Under the pieces are notes generated by a model, which saw only the letters and a list, made by a program, of their open reading frames with translations, did no database searches and was not told the origin of the DNA. A stretch of 54,511 nt of DNA from contig JADYZW010000007.1 in the NCBI GenBank assembly GCA_020852955.1, positions 1 through 54,511 on the forward strand, written 5' to 3'. Within the stretch, counting starts at the first letter, position 1. Every line of letters begins with the position of its first letter. This DNA is from Deltaproteobacteria bacterium. Its GTDB lineage: Bacteria > Desulfobacterota > Binatia > UTPRO1. This document shows, in pieces, positions 1-12,031 of the stretch. The translations under genes were made by a program, and so were the position numbers.

Positions 1-3000
1 CAGGAGGCGATGGACCTGGCGCTGGTCGCGCACGCGGCGACGCTCGAGGCGCGCATCCCGTTCCTGCACTTCTTCGACGGCTTTCGCACTTCGCACGAGG
101 TCGCGAAGATCGCCGCGCTCGGCGTCGACGAGGTGCGCGCGATGCTCGACGACGCGCGGGTGCGCGAGCACCGCGCCCGGGCGCTCTCGCCCGACCATCC
201 GGTGATCCGCGGCACGGCGCAGAACCCCGACGTCTTCTTCCAGAGCCGCGAGACGGTGAACCCGTACTACCTCGCCTGCCCGACGATCGTGGCGCAGGCG
301 ATGGAGCGTCTGGCGGCGCTCACGGGCCGCCGCTACGGGCTCTTCGACTACGTCGGAGCGCCCGACGCGGAGCGCGTCCTCGTCTCGATGGGCTCGGGGA
401 CGGGCGCGGTCGAGGAGGTCGTCGAGCGCCTCGTTCGCGAGGGCGAGAAGGTCGGGATGATCAAGGTGCGCCTCTATCGCCCGTTTTCGGGCGCGCATCT
501 CCTCGCGGCGTTGCCGCCGTCGGCGCGCGCGGTCGCCGTCCTCGACCGCACCAAGGAGCCGGGCAGCCAGGGCGAGCCACTCTATCTCGACGTCGCGGTC
601 GCGCTCGCGGAGGGCGGGCGCCGGGCGCGCGTCGTCGGCGGACGCTACGGGCTCTCGTCGAAGGAGTTCACGCCGGGCATGGTGAAGGCGGTCTTCGACA
701 CGCTCCGCCGCGACGAGCCGCGCAACCACTTCGTCGTCGGCATCCACGACGACGTCACCCACGCGAGCCTCGCCTGGGACCCGGAGTACGTGACCGAGGA
801 CCCGGAGACGGTGCGGGCCGTCTTCTACGGCCTCGGCTCGGACGGCACCGTCGGCGCCAACAAGAACGCGATCAAGATCATCGGCGACGAGACCGCACGC
901 TATGCCCAAGGCTACTTCGTCTACGACTCGAAGAAGGCGGGCTCGACCACCGTCTCGCACCTCCGCTTCGGGCCGCGGCCGATCCGCTCGACCTACCTCG
1001 TGCGGCGCGCGAGCTTCGTCGCCTGCCACCAGTTCGCTCTCCTCGACCGCCTGCCGGTGCTCGCGCTCGCCGACGAAGGCGCCACCTTCCTCCTGAACGC
1101 GCCCTTCGGACCGGATGCGGTCTGGGATCGGCTGCCGCGGGATCTCCAGGAGACCGTCCTCGCCCGCAGGCTCCGTGTCTTCGTGATCGATGGCTACCGC
1201 GTGGCGCGCGAGGCCGGCATGGGCGGACGCATCAACACCGTCATGCAGACCTGCTTCTTCGCGCTCGCGGGCATCCTGCCGCGCGAGGAGGCGATCGCCG
1301 CCATCAAGCGCAGCATCGCGAAGGCGTACGGGCGGCGCGGCGAGGCGGTCGTCCGGAAGAACCACGCGGCGGTCGATACGACGCTCGCCGCGCTGCACGA
1401 GGTCACCGTTCCCGCCGCCGCGTCGAGCGGGGTCGTGCGGCGCGCCGCCGTGCCCGTCGAAGCGCCGGCGTTCGTGCGGGACGTTACCGCGCGCCTCATC
1501 GCGGGGGAGGGCGACGACGTTCCGGTGAGCGCGCTTCCGGTCGACGGCTCCTTTCCGACGGGCACGGCCCGGTGGGAGAAGCGCGTGCTCGCGACCGAGG
1601 TGCCGATCTGGGACGAGGACATCTGCATCCAGTGCGGGAAGTGCGTGCTCATCTGCCCGCACGCCGTCATCCGCGCCAAGGTCTACGACCCGGCGGCGCT
1701 CGCGGCGGCACCGCCGACCTGGAAGTCGCACCCGGCGCGCTGGAAGGGGGAGTTCGCGAGCGACCGCTACACGCTGCAGGTCTCGCCCGACGACTGCACG
1801 GGCTGCGCGCTCTGCGTCGAGATCTGCCCCGTGAAGAACAAGAGCGAGACGCGCTTGCGGGCCGTCAACATGCGGCCGGTCGCGCCCATCCGCGAGGCGG
1901 AACGCGAGAACTGGCGCTTCTTCCTCGACCTCGACGATCCGGGGCGCACCGCGCTCCACCCGAGCCAGGTGAAGGACGTACAGCTCATGACGCCGCTCAT
2001 CGAGTTCTCGGGCGCGTGCTCGGGCTGCGGCGAAACCCCGTACCTGAAGCTCGTGAGCCAGCTCTTCGGCGACCGCACGCTCGTTGCCAACGCGACCGGC
2101 TGCTCGTCGATCTACGGCGGCAACCTGCCGACGACGCCGTGGACGACGAACCGAGAGGGGCGCGGGCCCGCCTGGGCCAACTCGCTCTTCGAGGACAACG
2201 CCGAGTTCGGGCTCGGCATGCGGCTCGCCCGCGACAAGCAGGCCGAGTACGCTCGCGAGCTGCTCGCGCGTCTGGCGCCGACCGTCGGCGGCGATCTCGT
2301 CGCCGCACTCACGGCGGCCGACCAGTCGGACGAGGCCGGGATCGCGGCGCAGCGGGCGCGGGTCGCCACGCTCCGCGAGCGCCTGCGCGGCGTCGACGGC
2401 GGCGCCGCGCGCGATCTCGCGAGCGTCGCGGAGAGCCTCGTGCGCGTCGACGTGTGGATCGTCGGCGGCGACGGCTGGGCCTACGACATCGGCTACGGCG
2501 GACTCGACCACGTGCTCGCGTCGGGGCGAAACGTCAACGTCCTCGTCCTCGACACCGAGGTGTACTCGAACACCGGCGGGCAGATGTCGAAGGCGACCCC
2601 GCGCGGCGCGGTCGCGAAGTTCGCGGCCGGCGGGAAGCTGCTCCCGAAGAAGGACCTCGGGCTCCTCATGATGACCTACGGCCACGTCTACGTGGCCTCG
2701 GTCGCGATGGGCGCCGACGACACGCAGTGCCTGAAGGCGTTCCGCGAGGCCGAGTCGTACGACGGGCCGTCGCTCGTGATCGCCTACAGCCACTGCATTG
2801 CGCACGGCTACGACATGGTGCACGCGCTCGATCAGCAGAAGGCGCTCGTCGCTTCCGGCGCCTGGCCGCTCTACCGCTACGACCCGCGCCTCGCGGCGGC
2901 CGGCAAGAATCCGCTCCAGCTCGACGCGAAGCCGCCGTCCCTGGCGTTCAAGCAATACGCGTACAACGAGACGCGCTACACCATGCTGGCGCACGCCGAT

Positions 3001-3120
3001 CCCGAGGCGGCGCGACGCGTGCTGGCGCTCGCGGAAGCGGACGTCCGTCGGCGCTGGAGCCTCTACCATCAACTCGCCGCCGTCGCCTGCGGCGTCGGCC
3101 CGACGGAGGGCGTCGCGTGA
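1..3120 (+). CDS. nifJ: Pyruvate:ferredoxin (flavodoxin) oxidoreductase, 5' end cut off by the window
   Basis: Oxidative decarboxylation of pyruvate to acetyl-CoA with ferredoxin or flavodoxin as acceptor, in the cytoplasm. The frame is open from base 1, so the first visible ATG (10) is internal. About 150 residues are missing compared with the usual length near 1,180, covering the start of the pyrimidine-binding domain. Visible are the [11 protein letters not shown] stretch, two 4Fe-4S ferredoxin motifs ([12 protein letters not shown] and [12 protein letters not shown], around nt 1624-1840), the proximal cluster motif CSGCGE (near nt 2019) and the TPP-binding [12 protein letters not shown] followed by SNTGGQ (near nt 2467-2585). 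The stop overlaps the next start by 4 bp (GTGA), indicating translational coupling. A single-chain homodimeric PFOR is clear; only the physiological direction is open. Confidence 0.96.
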   Translation, partial: QEAMDLALVAHAATLEARIPFLHFFDGFRTSHEVAKIAALGVDEVRAMLDDARVREHRARALSPDHPVIRGTAQNPDVFFQSRETVNPYYLACPTIVAQAMERLAALTGRRYGLFDYVGAPDAERVLVSMGSGTGAVEEVVERLVREGEKVGMIKVRLYRPFSGAHLLAALPPSARAVAVLDRTKEPGSQGEPLYLDVAVALAEGGRRARVVGGRYGLSSKEFTPGMVKAVFDTLRRDEPRNHFVVGIHDDVTHASLAWDPEYVTEDPETVRAVFYGLGSDGTVGANKNAIKIIGDETARYAQGYFVYDSKKAGSTTVSHLRFGPRPIRSTYLVRRASFVACHQFALLDRLPVLALADEGATFLLNAPFGPDAVWDRLPRDLQETVLARRLRVFVIDGYRVAREAGMGGRINTVMQTCFFALAGILPREEAIAAIKRSIAKAYGRRGEAVVRKNHAAVDTTLAALHEVTVPAAASSGVVRRAAVPVEAPAFVRDVTARLIAGEGDDVPVSALPVDGSFPTGTARWEKRVLATEVPIWDEDICIQCGKCVLICPHAVIRAKVYDPAALAAAPPTWKSHPARWKGEFASDRYTLQVSPDDCTGCALCVEICPVKNKSETRLRAVNMRPVAPIREAERENWRFFLDLDDPGRTALHPSQVKDVQLMTPLIEFSGACSGCGETPYLKLVSQLFGDRTLVANATGCSSIYGGNLPTTPWTTNREGRGPAWANSLFEDNAEFGLGMRLARDKQAEYARELLARLAPTVGGDLVAALTAADQSDEAGIAAQRARVATLRERLRGVDGGAARDLASVAESLVRVDVWIVGGDGWAYDIGYGGLDHVLASGRNVNVLVLDTEVYSNTGGQMSKATPRGAVAKFAAGGKLLPKKDLGLLMMTYGHVYVASVAMGADDTQCLKAFREAESYDGPSLVIAYSHCIAHGYDMVHALDQQKALVASGAWPLYRYDPRLAAAGKNPLQLDAKPPSLAFKQYAYNETRYTMLAHADPEAARRVLALAEADVRRRWSLYHQLAAVACGVGPTEGVA

Positions 3121-4121
3121 TCGACCTCGGGACGACGTATCTCGGCCACGCCCTGCGCTCGCCGCTCGTGATGTCGGCGGGGCCGCTCGCCGAGGACGTC
3201 GACGCGATCCGCGCCGCCGAGGATGCCGGCGTCGGCGCCGTCGTGCTCTCCTCGCTCTTCGAGGAGCAGCTCGAGATCGAGAGCCACGACCTCGATCGCC
3301 ACCTCACGCGCGGCACCGAGAGCTACGCGGAGGCCTTGAGCTATTTCCCCGCGGCCGAGGCGTATCGCCTGGGGCCCGACGCGTACCTCGACCACGTTGC
3401 GCGCGTGAAGGCGGCCGTCGACGTGCCGGTGATCGGCAGCCTGAACGGCGTGTCGTCCGGCGGCTGGGTGCAGTACGCTCGCTTGATCGAGGAGGCCGGC
3501 GCCGACGCGCTCGAGCTGAACGTCTATTTCATCCCCACGGATCCGGAGGTCGACGGCTCCGCCGTCGAGCGCATGTACGCGGACCTCGTGCGCGACGTGC
3601 GGGCCGCCGTCCGCATACCGGTGGCGGTGAAGCTCGGACCGTTCTTCAGCGCCATGGCGAACGTCGCGCGCCGCCTCGTCGCCGCCGGAGCCAACGGCCT
3701 CGTGCTTTTCAACCGCTTCTACCAGCCCGATCTCGACGTGGAGCGCCTGGAGGTCACGCCGAACCTGCGGCTCAGCACGCCGGACGAGCTCCGCCTCCGG
3801 CTCCGCTGGGTGGCGATCCTGGCCGGCAGGGTCGACGCCGACCTCGCCGTCACCGGCGGCGTGCACGACGCGGTCGACGTGCTGAAATCGATGATGGCCG
3901 GCGCGTCGGTCGCGATGATGACGTCGGCGCTGCTGGCGCATGGCGTCGGACATCTCGGCGCCGTCCGGGATGCGCTCGTCCGCTGGATGCAGGAACACGA
4001 GTACACCTCGATCCGTCAGATGCAGGGCAGTATGAGTCAGCGCGCCGTCGCGGAGCCCGCGGCGTTCGAGCGCGCCAACTACCTGCGCGTCCTGCGCTCC
4101 TACGCGCTGCGCGCCCGGTGA
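3117..4121 (+). CDS. Dihydroorotate dehydrogenase-like flavoprotein
   Basis: A 334-residue TIM-barrel protein of the dihydroorotate dehydrogenase-like group. It starts at GTG 3117, overlapping the nifJ stop as GTGA. Visible are the barrel start [21 protein letters not shown], the KLGPFF strand (about residue 170) and the phosphate-binding end of the barrel with [20 protein letters not shown] (about residues 245-264). The family is commonly found beside nifJ and differs from true PyrD proteins. It may pass electrons between flavin and the PFOR/ferredoxin pool, but this is inferred from neighbourhood. No pyrimidine biosynthesis genes are nearby, so a pyrD symbol is not justified. FMN binding is expected from the fold. 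Confidence 0.85.
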   Translation: MIDLGTTYLGHALRSPLVMSAGPLAEDVDAIRAAEDAGVGAVVLSSLFEEQLEIESHDLDRHLTRGTESYAEALSYFPAAEAYRLGPDAYLDHVARVKAAVDVPVIGSLNGVSSGGWVQYARLIEEAGADALELNVYFIPTDPEVDGSAVERMYADLVRDVRAAVRIPVAVKLGPFFSAMANVARRLVAAGANGLVLFNRFYQPDLDVERLEVTPNLRLSTPDELRLRLRWVAILAGRVDADLAVTGGVHDAVDVLKSMMAGASVAMMTSALLAHGVGHLGAVRDALVRWMQEHEYTSIRQMQGSMSQRAVAEPAAFERANYLRVLRSYALRAR

Positions 4122-4135
4122 GCCGGCCCGTGTCC

Positions 4136-5590
4136 ATGCCCGCGCCGCCGCTCGCCCCGCTGCCCTCGCTGGCGATCCTCGACGCCGCCTTCCGCGGCGT
4201 TCCCGACGCCATGCTGGTCGTCGACGTCGCGGGCCGGATCGTCCTCGCCAATCCGGCGGCCGGACGGCTCTTCGGCTATGCGGGCGAGGAGCTGGTCGGA
4301 TCGGAGGTCGACGCCCTGGTTCCGGAGGCCCAGCGCGCCCGGCATGCCGCCGACCGCGACGCGTTCCGGCGCTCGACGGCGAGCGGCGGGTCCATGAGCG
4401 CCGGACGCCAGCTGCGAGCCCTCCGCAAAGACGGCCGGCTCATCCCGATCGACATCAGCCTCTCGACGATCGTGCTCGCGGAGGGCACGTTCGTGATTGC
4501 GATCGCGCGCGACGTCAACGTCTATCATCGCTTTCTCGAGGCATGTCCGATCGCGATCTTCGTCGCGGCGCGCGAGCGCGTGAGCTACGCGAATCCGGCC
4601 GCGCTCGAGCTCGTGGGAGTCGAGCCGCACGGCCGGCTTCCGTCGCCCCGGCTCGCCGACGTGATCCATCCGGACGATCGCGCCGCGATGCTCGCGTGGC
4701 TCGCTGCGGCGAATGACGCGACGGAGACCCTGCGCCCGGCGATCGAGGAGCGCGTGGTGCGCGCCGACGGCGAGGTGCGCATCGTCGAAACGACGAGCGT
4801 GGTCGTGCCGAACAGCCGCGAGCCGACGGTGCTGGTCGCCATGCGCGACGTGAGCGAGCGCCGAGACTCCGCGGACCGCGCGCGCTCGTTCGCGCTCGCG
4901 CAGCAACAGCAGCAGCGGCTCGCCGACATCGGCGCGGTCACGACCAGGATCGTCCACGACATCGCGAACCCGGTTGCGGGCCTGATCATGGGGACGCAGC
5001 GAATCCGGCAGATGCTCGACCGGCTGCCCGAGAACCTCGGCGGTCCGATCCGACCGGGCGTCGACCGCGTCCTCGCGACGGCGCAGCACCTCGACGTCTT
5101 CCTGCAGGAGTTCCGCGAGTTCGTGCGCCATCTGCGGCTCGAGCTCGCGGCCGTTCCGGTCCGGCAGTTTCTCGGAGAGCTCGCCCAGGCGTGGACCACC
5201 GAAGCGGCGGCGCGCGGCGTCACGCTCGCGGTGGAGGCCGCGTCCGGCCTGGAGGTGCGGGCCGACGCGCTCAAGCTCCGCCGCGCCTTCGACGATCTCG
5301 TGAAGAACGCCCTCGAGGCGATCGCGCGGGGACCCGGGGAGATCCGTCTCACCGCCTCCGGGGACGGATCCGACAGGGTCCGCATCGTCGTGCGCGACAC
5401 CGGACCGGGCGTGCCGTGCGGCATGGATCCGTTCGCGCTCTTCGAGACCAGCAAAGCCGACGGGACCGGGCTCGGGCTGCCGTCGGTGCGGCAGATCGTC
5501 GAGGCGCACGGCGGCTCGGTGGCCCTGGCGTCGACGCCGGGCGAGCGCGGCGCTGCGTTCGAGGTCGCCCTGCCGCGCGCGCGCTCCTGA
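4136..5590 (+). CDS. Cytosolic PAS-PAS sensor histidine kinase
   Basis: A 484-residue sensor kinase without signal peptide or membrane segment, so a cytoplasmic signal is likely. PAS 1 covers about residues 15-130 (motif FGYAGEELVG) and PAS 2 about 135-255 (VIHPDDRAAML). The H-box is RIVHDIANPVAG with phospho-acceptor His274. The ATPase part shows the N-box DDLVKNALEAI, the G1 box DTGPGV and GTGLGLPSVRQIV near the C-terminus. It begins 14 nt after the dihydroorotate-dehydrogenase-like gene, so it is probably the third gene of the nifJ operon. A GTG at 4130 is an alternative start. No response regulator is encoded in this window, so the partner is unknown. Redox or energy sensing is inferred from the operon. 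Confidence 0.88.
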   Translation: MPAPPLAPLPSLAILDAAFRGVPDAMLVVDVAGRIVLANPAAGRLFGYAGEELVGSEVDALVPEAQRARHAADRDAFRRSTASGGSMSAGRQLRALRKDGRLIPIDISLSTIVLAEGTFVIAIARDVNVYHRFLEACPIAIFVAARERVSYANPAALELVGVEPHGRLPSPRLADVIHPDDRAAMLAWLAAANDATETLRPAIEERVVRADGEVRIVETTSVVVPNSREPTVLVAMRDVSERRDSADRARSFALAQQQQQRLADIGAVTTRIVHDIANPVAGLIMGTQRIRQMLDRLPENLGGPIRPGVDRVLATAQHLDVFLQEFREFVRHLRLELAAVPVRQFLGELAQAWTTEAAARGVTLAVEAASGLEVRADALKLRRAFDDLVKNALEAIARGPGEIRLTASGDGSDRVRIVVRDTGPGVPCGMDPFALFETSKADGTGLGLPSVRQIVEAHGGSVALASTPGERGAAFEVALPRARS

Positions 5591-5814
5591 CGGCGACGCG
5601 GTGTGGGCGCTCGCTCGCGCTCGGCGTCTCCGTGTCTCTTCGTACGGCGGAGGCGAAGGCAGCGGCGGAGTGAGGGACCGGCCGGCCGGCGCGCCGCTCG
5701 GATGACGCAAATGCGCCGCTCCGATCGTCCGCGCATGCGCATCTGCACGGGCGCGCGCCGCGCGGACGGTTCTTCGCCGCCCGCGCCCGTGGCACCGGCG
5801 TTGCTCTTGGCGAC

Positions 5815-8800
5815 GTGCGCTTCCGTAGGTGGGGGACGGCGCTCGTAGCCGCATGCGTCGTGGCGAGCATGTGGTTGCGCGTGGCGTATTCGCAAGAAGC
5901 GTCGGCCGTGGACGCCGCGCTCGCGCGTTGTCAGAGCGCGATCGCGAGCGCGGCGGCCGGGATGGGTCGGCAGCGCGCCGCGCAGGCGCAGCGCTGCGTC
6001 GCGAGCGCGTTCCGCTGTCGTCAGCTGCGGCCCGACGATGTCGGCTGCGGCGGCCGCGCCGGCAAGGCCTGCGCGGCGGCGCGCGCGATGATCGCACAGG
6101 ATGAGGCGCGCATGGCGTCCGCGGTGACGCGCGCCTGCTCCGACGTCGCCGGACGGGTGCTGCCGGCGAGCGGTCTCGGCTTCGCGGACGCCGCCCCCGC
6201 GTGCGAGGCGCACGGCGTCGTCCTCGCCGACGCCGACGCCGTCGGCGCGTGCATCGCCCGCCGTGATGCCTGCGGCGACGCGCGCGTCGCCTCGCTCCTG
6301 GTGCCGCGCGCCGGCGAGCTGCTGCGCGTGCTCGGGGTCGCGGACGCCGACACGTGCTTCGCCGATCGCGGGGGCGAAGGCGCGTACGTCGTCGAGCGGC
6401 GGCGCGTCGGACGGCCGCTCGATCGCTGCCTCGCGGCGGCGCTCCGCGGCGGCAGCCGCGGTGTCGATGCCCGCACCAGGGCGCTCGCGGGCTGCGCATC
6501 GACGCTGCTCGAATGCGCCACGCGCGAGGCCGAGGCGGCGGTGGCGTGCGCGGCGAGCGCGGCGGCGGCGTGTCGGGTGCGGCTCGCGCGTCCGGTGCTC
6601 GCGACGGATGCGCTGGCGCGGCTGTGCGGAGAGCCGGCCGTGAAGCTTGTCGACCTCTCCGCGGCCTCGGGCGGCGGCGTCGCGTCGCTCGCGGACACCT
6701 GCGCGCAGGTGGGAGTGCCGTCGCTCGGGAGCGCCGACCGGTGGCTCGCCTGTCTCGGTCGACGCCTCGCGTGCGAGGCGGCCGACGCCGCCGCGAGCCG
6801 CGTGCCGCACGCCCAGGAGCTGTTCGCACGCGCCGGACTCGATTTCCGTCCGTCGTATTGCCCGGCACCGCCGCCGGGACCGACGCCGACCGGGACGGCT
6901 TTGCCGAGCGCGACCGCGGCGCTCACGCCGGACGCGACGTCCACGCCGACGCGCACCGCAACCGCCGTCGCAACCTCGACCCCTACCGCGACCGCGACGC
7001 CGAGCCGCACCGCGACGTCCAGCCCGACGCGCACGTCCACGCCGGCCGCGACGGCCACGCCAACGCCGAGCCGCACGACCACCCCGACCAGGACCCGCAC
7101 CGCGACGCCCACGCGCACGGCCACCCGCACCGCGACGCCGACCGGCACCGCGACGCCGAGCGGCGGCGCCACGCCGACGCCGCTCGCGACCATCACGCCG
7201 GGCGGCGTCTGCGACGCGGACCCGGCGCCGTACGGGCTCACGACCCGCCCGGCCGCCACCAGCTGCCGGCTCGACGGCGATCCCGACGCGACGCCGCCGC
7301 TCGAGGTCGAGCGGGTGTTCGGCGCCCTCGGCTTCTCGAGCCCGGTCCAGCTGACGTACGCGCCCGACGGCGCCGACCGTGTGTTCGTGGTCGAGCAGGG
7401 CGGGCGTATCCGCGTCTTTCCGAATGGGGCGCCGGCGACCGCCACCGTCTTTCTAGCGCTGAGCGGCATCAGCGTCGGTGGCGAGGAAGGCCTCCTCGGT
7501 CTCGCGTTCCATCCGAACTATGCCGCGAACGGGTACTTCTACGTCTACTATTCGGCGTCGAGTCCGCGGCGCTCCGTGATCGCGCGCTATCGCGTGAGCG
7601 CCGACCCGAACGTCGCCGACGCGGCGAGTGGTCGCGTCGTCATGGAGATCGCGCAGCCGTACTCCAACCACAACGGCGGGCAGCTGGCCTTCGGTCCCGA
7701 CGGCTACCTCTACGTTTCGCTCGGCGACGGCGGCAGCGCGGGCGATCCCGAGAATCGCGCCCAGAACACGAACGAGCTCCTCGGTAAGATCCTGCGGATC
7801 GACGTCGATCGCAGCGATCCCGGCCTCGGCTACGCCGTCCCGCCCGACAATCCCTTCGTGGGCCAGAGCGGCGCGCGCGGGGAGATCTGGGCGCTCGGTC
7901 TGCGCAACCCGTGGCGCATGAGCTTCGATCGGCTGACCCACGCGCTGTGGGCGGGCGACGTCGGCCAGGGGAACTGGGAGGAGATCGACCTGATCGAGCG
8001 CGGCCGGAACTACGGCTGGCGCCGCAAGGAAGGGAACGCCTGCTACAACCCGAGTACGGGCTGCGACACGGGGACCTTCACGGCGCCACTCGCGGTGTAC
8101 TCGCACGGCGACGGCTGCTCCGTGACCGGCGGCTACGTGTACCGTGGCAGCCGCCTGCCGGAGCTCTATGGCGCGTACGTCTACGGCGACTACTGCAGCG
8201 GGAAGATCTGGGCGCTCCGCTACGACGGCGCGACGGCGAGCACGACCATGATCGCCGACACGACCTTGAGCATCTCGAGCTTCGGCGAGGACCGCGACGG
8301 CGAGCTCTACGTGGTGAGCCTCGGCGGCTCGATCCACCGGTTGCGCCGGCCGACGGGCGCCGCGCCGGGCGAGTTCCCGCGCACCCTCACCGCGACCGGC
8401 TGCTTCAGCGACGTCCCGAACCGCACGCCCGCGCCCGAGCTCGTACCCTACGACGTTCGCTCGCCGCTCTGGTCGGACGGGGCGGCGAAACGCCGCTTCC
8501 TCGTCGTTCCCGATGGCGCGACGATCGGCTTCCGCACGAGCGGCGCCTGGGACATGCCGGTCGGGACGATCCTCGTGAAGGAGTTCACGTACGAGACCGA
8601 GCGCGGCAATCCCGCCTCGACGCGCGCGCTCGAGACGCGCTTCCTGGTGCGGCGGGCGAGTGGTTGGCGCGGCTTCTCGTACCGGTGGAACGAAGCGCAG
8701 TCGGAGGCCTACCTCCTCGACAACGGCACGACCCTCACCTTCCCCGTGAGCGATCCGGAGACCGGCGCGGTCGAGCACACCCACGTCTTCCCGAGCCGGA

Positions 8801-9327
8801 GCGACTGCGTCCGCTGTCACACGACGGCGGCGGGCGGGCCTCTCGGCCTCCAGACCCGGCAACTCAACCGGACGCGCGCCTACGGCGCCGTCGTCGACCA
8901 GCAGCTGCGCGCGCTCGAGCACGTCGGCTTCTTCGGGGGCTGCCTGCCGGCGCGGCCCGAGGCGCTGCCGGCGCTCGCCGATCCCGCCGACGCCGGCGCT
9001 CCGCTCGACGCGCGCGCGCGCAGCTGGCTGCACGCGAATTGCGCGCACTGCCATCTCCCGGGCGGACCGGCGCCGACCACGATCGACCTCCGCGCCGAGG
9101 CGACCTTCGCCGCGATGAACGTCTGCGGGACGATGCCCCAGAACGGCGACCTCGGGGTCGCGGGAGCGCGCATAGTGGCGCCCGGCCGCCCGGAGGACTC
9201 GGTGTTGTGGCTCCGCGGCGCGATGCGCGGGGCCGGCCAGATGCCGCCGCTCGCGACGCTCGTTCTCGACCCCCTCGGGGACGCCGTGGTCGCGGCGTGG
9301 ATCGACGGGCTCGGCGGCTGTCCGTGA
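5815..9327 (+). CDS. Secreted fusion: duplicated Cys-rich module, Thr-Pro linker, PQQ sugar-dehydrogenase-type propeller, dihaem cytochrome c
   Basis: An 1170-residue exported protein starting at GTG 5815 with a basic n-region and hydrophobic core ending near AYSQ. Residues about 35-345 are Cys-rich and fall into two related halves. A Thr/Pro linker follows (about 360-465). Residues about 495-845 form a beta-propeller of the soluble glucose/sorbosone dehydrogenase type ([42 protein letters not shown]). The C-terminal part resembles SO2930/HNE_0200-type dihaem cytochromes ([15 protein letters not shown]) and carries two haem motifs, C998-V-R-C-H and C1076-A-H-C-H. It would act outside the cytoplasmic membrane, probably oxidising a sugar or alcohol and passing electrons to its own haems. 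Substrate and PQQ dependence are inferred. No Shine-Dalgarno is obvious; ATG 5869 is an alternative but would shorten the signal peptide. Confidence 0.88.
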   Translation: MRFRRWGTALVAACVVASMWLRVAYSQEASAVDAALARCQSAIASAAAGMGRQRAAQAQRCVASAFRCRQLRPDDVGCGGRAGKACAAARAMIAQDEARMASAVTRACSDVAGRVLPASGLGFADAAPACEAHGVVLADADAVGACIARRDACGDARVASLLVPRAGELLRVLGVADADTCFADRGGEGAYVVERRRVGRPLDRCLAAALRGGSRGVDARTRALAGCASTLLECATREAEAAVACAASAAAACRVRLARPVLATDALARLCGEPAVKLVDLSAASGGGVASLADTCAQVGVPSLGSADRWLACLGRRLACEAADAAASRVPHAQELFARAGLDFRPSYCPAPPPGPTPTGTALPSATAALTPDATSTPTRTATAVATSTPTATATPSRTATSSPTRTSTPAATATPTPSRTTTPTRTRTATPTRTATRTATPTGTATPSGGATPTPLATITPGGVCDADPAPYGLTTRPAATSCRLDGDPDATPPLEVERVFGALGFSSPVQLTYAPDGADRVFVVEQGGRIRVFPNGAPATATVFLALSGISVGGEEGLLGLAFHPNYAANGYFYVYYSASSPRRSVIARYRVSADPNVADAASGRVVMEIAQPYSNHNGGQLAFGPDGYLYVSLGDGGSAGDPENRAQNTNELLGKILRIDVDRSDPGLGYAVPPDNPFVGQSGARGEIWALGLRNPWRMSFDRLTHALWAGDVGQGNWEEIDLIERGRNYGWRRKEGNACYNPSTGCDTGTFTAPLAVYSHGDGCSVTGGYVYRGSRLPELYGAYVYGDYCSGKIWALRYDGATASTTMIADTTLSISSFGEDRDGELYVVSLGGSIHRLRRPTGAAPGEFPRTLTATGCFSDVPNRTPAPELVPYDVRSPLWSDGAAKRRFLVVPDGATIGFRTSGAWDMPVGTILVKEFTYETERGNPASTRALETRFLVRRASGWRGFSYRWNEAQSEAYLLDNGTTLTFPVSDPETGAVEHTHVFPSRSDCVRCHTTAAGGPLGLQTRQLNRTRAYGAVVDQQLRALEHVGFFGGCLPARPEALPALADPADAGAPLDARARSWLHANCAHCHLPGGPAPTTIDLRAEATFAAMNVCGTMPQNGDLGVAGARIVAPGRPEDSVLWLRGAMRGAGQMPPLATLVLDPLGDAVVAAWIDGLGGCP
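6889..7203 (+). repeat. Degenerate Thr-Pro linker repeat (ACG-CCG/GCG codon array)
   Basis: About 300 bases encode a low-complexity linker built from variants of T-P-T-x-T-A-T, joining the Cys-rich half to the propeller of the secreted protein. At DNA level it is an array of short GC-rich units such as ACGCCGACGCGCACC. A similar array lies at 23978-24205 on the other strand. The repeats are imperfect and have no fixed spacer, so this is a protein linker and not a CRISPR. Confidence 0.8.
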
Positions 9328-9343
9328 CGCGACGCGGGCTCGG

Positions 9344-10414
<1,071 letters not shown>

Positions 10415-10487
10415 TCACAGCCGAACGACATATCGTCAACGCGACCCGCGTGCACCTGCCATGCGGCGGCGCCGGCGTCCAGCGCCC

Positions 10488-11942
10488 TCACACGCGGACC
10501 GCCGTAGGGTCCGCCCGCTCGACCGGCGCCTGGATCGCGAGCGTCGCGAGCGCCGCGAGCTCGCGCTCCACGGCCTCGACGAGCTCGTGCAGGTCGGGCA
10601 GCGCGTCCCAGTCCGCGTTGAAGCCCCAGTGGAGGGTCCCCGCGTAGCTCAAGAGGGCGATGCCGAGGGCCTGGTTCGTGAAGAGCGGCACCAGCGGATA
10701 GGCGGCGAGCATGCGCGCGCCGTGGATGTAGACGGGGATCGGGGGTCCCGGGACGTTCGTCACGACCACGTTGAAGGGGCGCGCGAGGGCGGTCAGGTTC
10801 GCGAACTGCACCATCAGCGCCGGGAACGTGGCGTCGCTGAGCGCCTCGATCAGCTGCGTGCCCGCGGCCTGCTGCGAGCGCTTCACGCGCATCGTCTCGG
10901 CCACCGTGAGGCGCAGGCGCTCGAGCGGGTCGCGCTCCGCGAGCGGGAGCCGCACGACGATCATCGCGACGCGGTTTCCGACTTCGTCCCGGCTCGTCGT
11001 GTCGCGCACGTTCACCGGCACCATGACGCGGAAATCGAGCGCGTTCGGGTCGAGCCCGCGGCGGCGCAGGAAGGCGCGGAGGGCGCCCGCGAGCACCGTC
11101 AACACGACATCGTTCACGGTTCCGCCGTGCCGCGCGCGGACGGCCTTCAACGCCTCCATGTCCGCGGTGGTCCAGTCGAATCGGCGATGCGGGCCGATCG
11201 GAACGTTCAGCGGCGTCGGCGACGCCGAGCGGAGCCCGGCGCCGAGCGAGGCGCCGAGCGCGGTCGCGATGTCGCGCGCGCCGCCGAGCGCGCGAGCCGG
11301 CTGCGCGGCCGCGCGTACCCCCGCCGCGAGCGCTCTCGCCGGCGTCGCGATGCGATGCGCGAGCTCCGCCACGACGAGCTCCGTCGGCGACGGCTCCGGA
11401 CGCGGTATCCAGCTTGGCGGCGGATCGATGGCGGTCGGACGGTCGGGCGTCGGGCGCAGGAGCGCCCCGGTCAGCCGCACGCTGCCGACGCCGTCGATCA
11501 TGCAGTGATGCACCTTGGTGACGATCGCGAAGCGGTCATCGGGCAGCCCCTCGACGACCCACATCTCCCAGAGCGGCCTCCCGCGATCGAGCGCCTGCGA
11601 CATCAAGCGCGCCGCGAGGCGCTTCAGCTGGCGGTCGTCGCCCGGCAGCGGCAGGTGGGTGTGGCGGACGTGGTAGTTCAGGTTGAAGTGGGGATCGTCG
11701 ACCCAGACCGGCTGGTCGAAGATCGGCGTACGCCGCAGGCGCTGGCGGTAGCGCGGGACGCGGTGCAGCTCGGACTCCATGAGGCTCCGGATGGCCTCGA
11801 TGTCGACCCCGCCCGCGGGCGTCCCGAACTGGCCCTTCTCGAAAATCGCGACCGAGCCGATGTGCATGTGGCTCACGCCGTCCTCGATGCCGAGGAAGCT
11901 GTTGTCGAGCGCCGACAGGCGCTCGAAATGCGCGTACGTCAT
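10488..11942 (-). CDS. Wax ester synthase / diacylglycerol acyltransferase (WS/DGAT) family
   Basis: A 484-residue acyl-CoA-dependent O-acyltransferase that makes wax esters or triacylglycerol at the membrane or lipid-body surface. The catalytic HHxxxDG motif is present as HHCMIDG (His145-His146, Asp150-Gly151). The N-terminal LSALDNSFL and the C-terminal NVPGPP and PLVPLFTNQALGIALLSY blocks are typical of the family. Length is normal. The ATG at 11942 is chosen because family members begin just before the LSALD block. The gene lies 97 nt upstream of gap and 89 nt downstream of the tgt fusion on the same strand, so co-transcription is possible. It suggests storage-lipid synthesis. Whether wax ester or triacylglycerol is made cannot be told from the sequence. 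Confidence 0.92.
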   Translation of the reverse strand: MTYAHFERLSALDNSFLGIEDGVSHMHIGSVAIFEKGQFGTPAGGVDIEAIRSLMESELHRVPRYRQRLRRTPIFDQPVWVDDPHFNLNYHVRHTHLPLPGDDRQLKRLAARLMSQALDRGRPLWEMWVVEGLPDDRFAIVTKVHHCMIDGVGSVRLTGALLRPTPDRPTAIDPPPSWIPRPEPSPTELVVAELAHRIATPARALAAGVRAAAQPARALGGARDIATALGASLGAGLRSASPTPLNVPIGPHRRFDWTTADMEALKAVRARHGGTVNDVVLTVLAGALRAFLRRRGLDPNALDFRVMVPVNVRDTTSRDEVGNRVAMIVVRLPLAERDPLERLRLTVAETMRVKRSQQAAGTQLIEALSDATFPALMVQFANLTALARPFNVVVTNVPGPPIPVYIHGARMLAAYPLVPLFTNQALGIALLSYAGTLHWGFNADWDALPDLHELVEAVERELAALATLAIQAPVERADPTAVRV

Positions 11943-12031
11943 CCCGCGGTTCCAGGGGAGCAATAAGCGCGCCCGGCCGGCGCCCGCCGGAAAACGCGAG
12001 GCGGGCCGCCGCGCGGGGCGGCAGACCGTTC

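Noticed and set aside
4100..6868. A 922-codon open frame on the minus strand
   Set aside because: Antisense to the histidine kinase and the secreted fusion protein; Arg-rich with no recognisable motif.
6889..7203. Repeat array considered as CRISPR
   Set aside because: Units are imperfect, have no spacers of even length, and are in frame coding a Thr-Pro linker.
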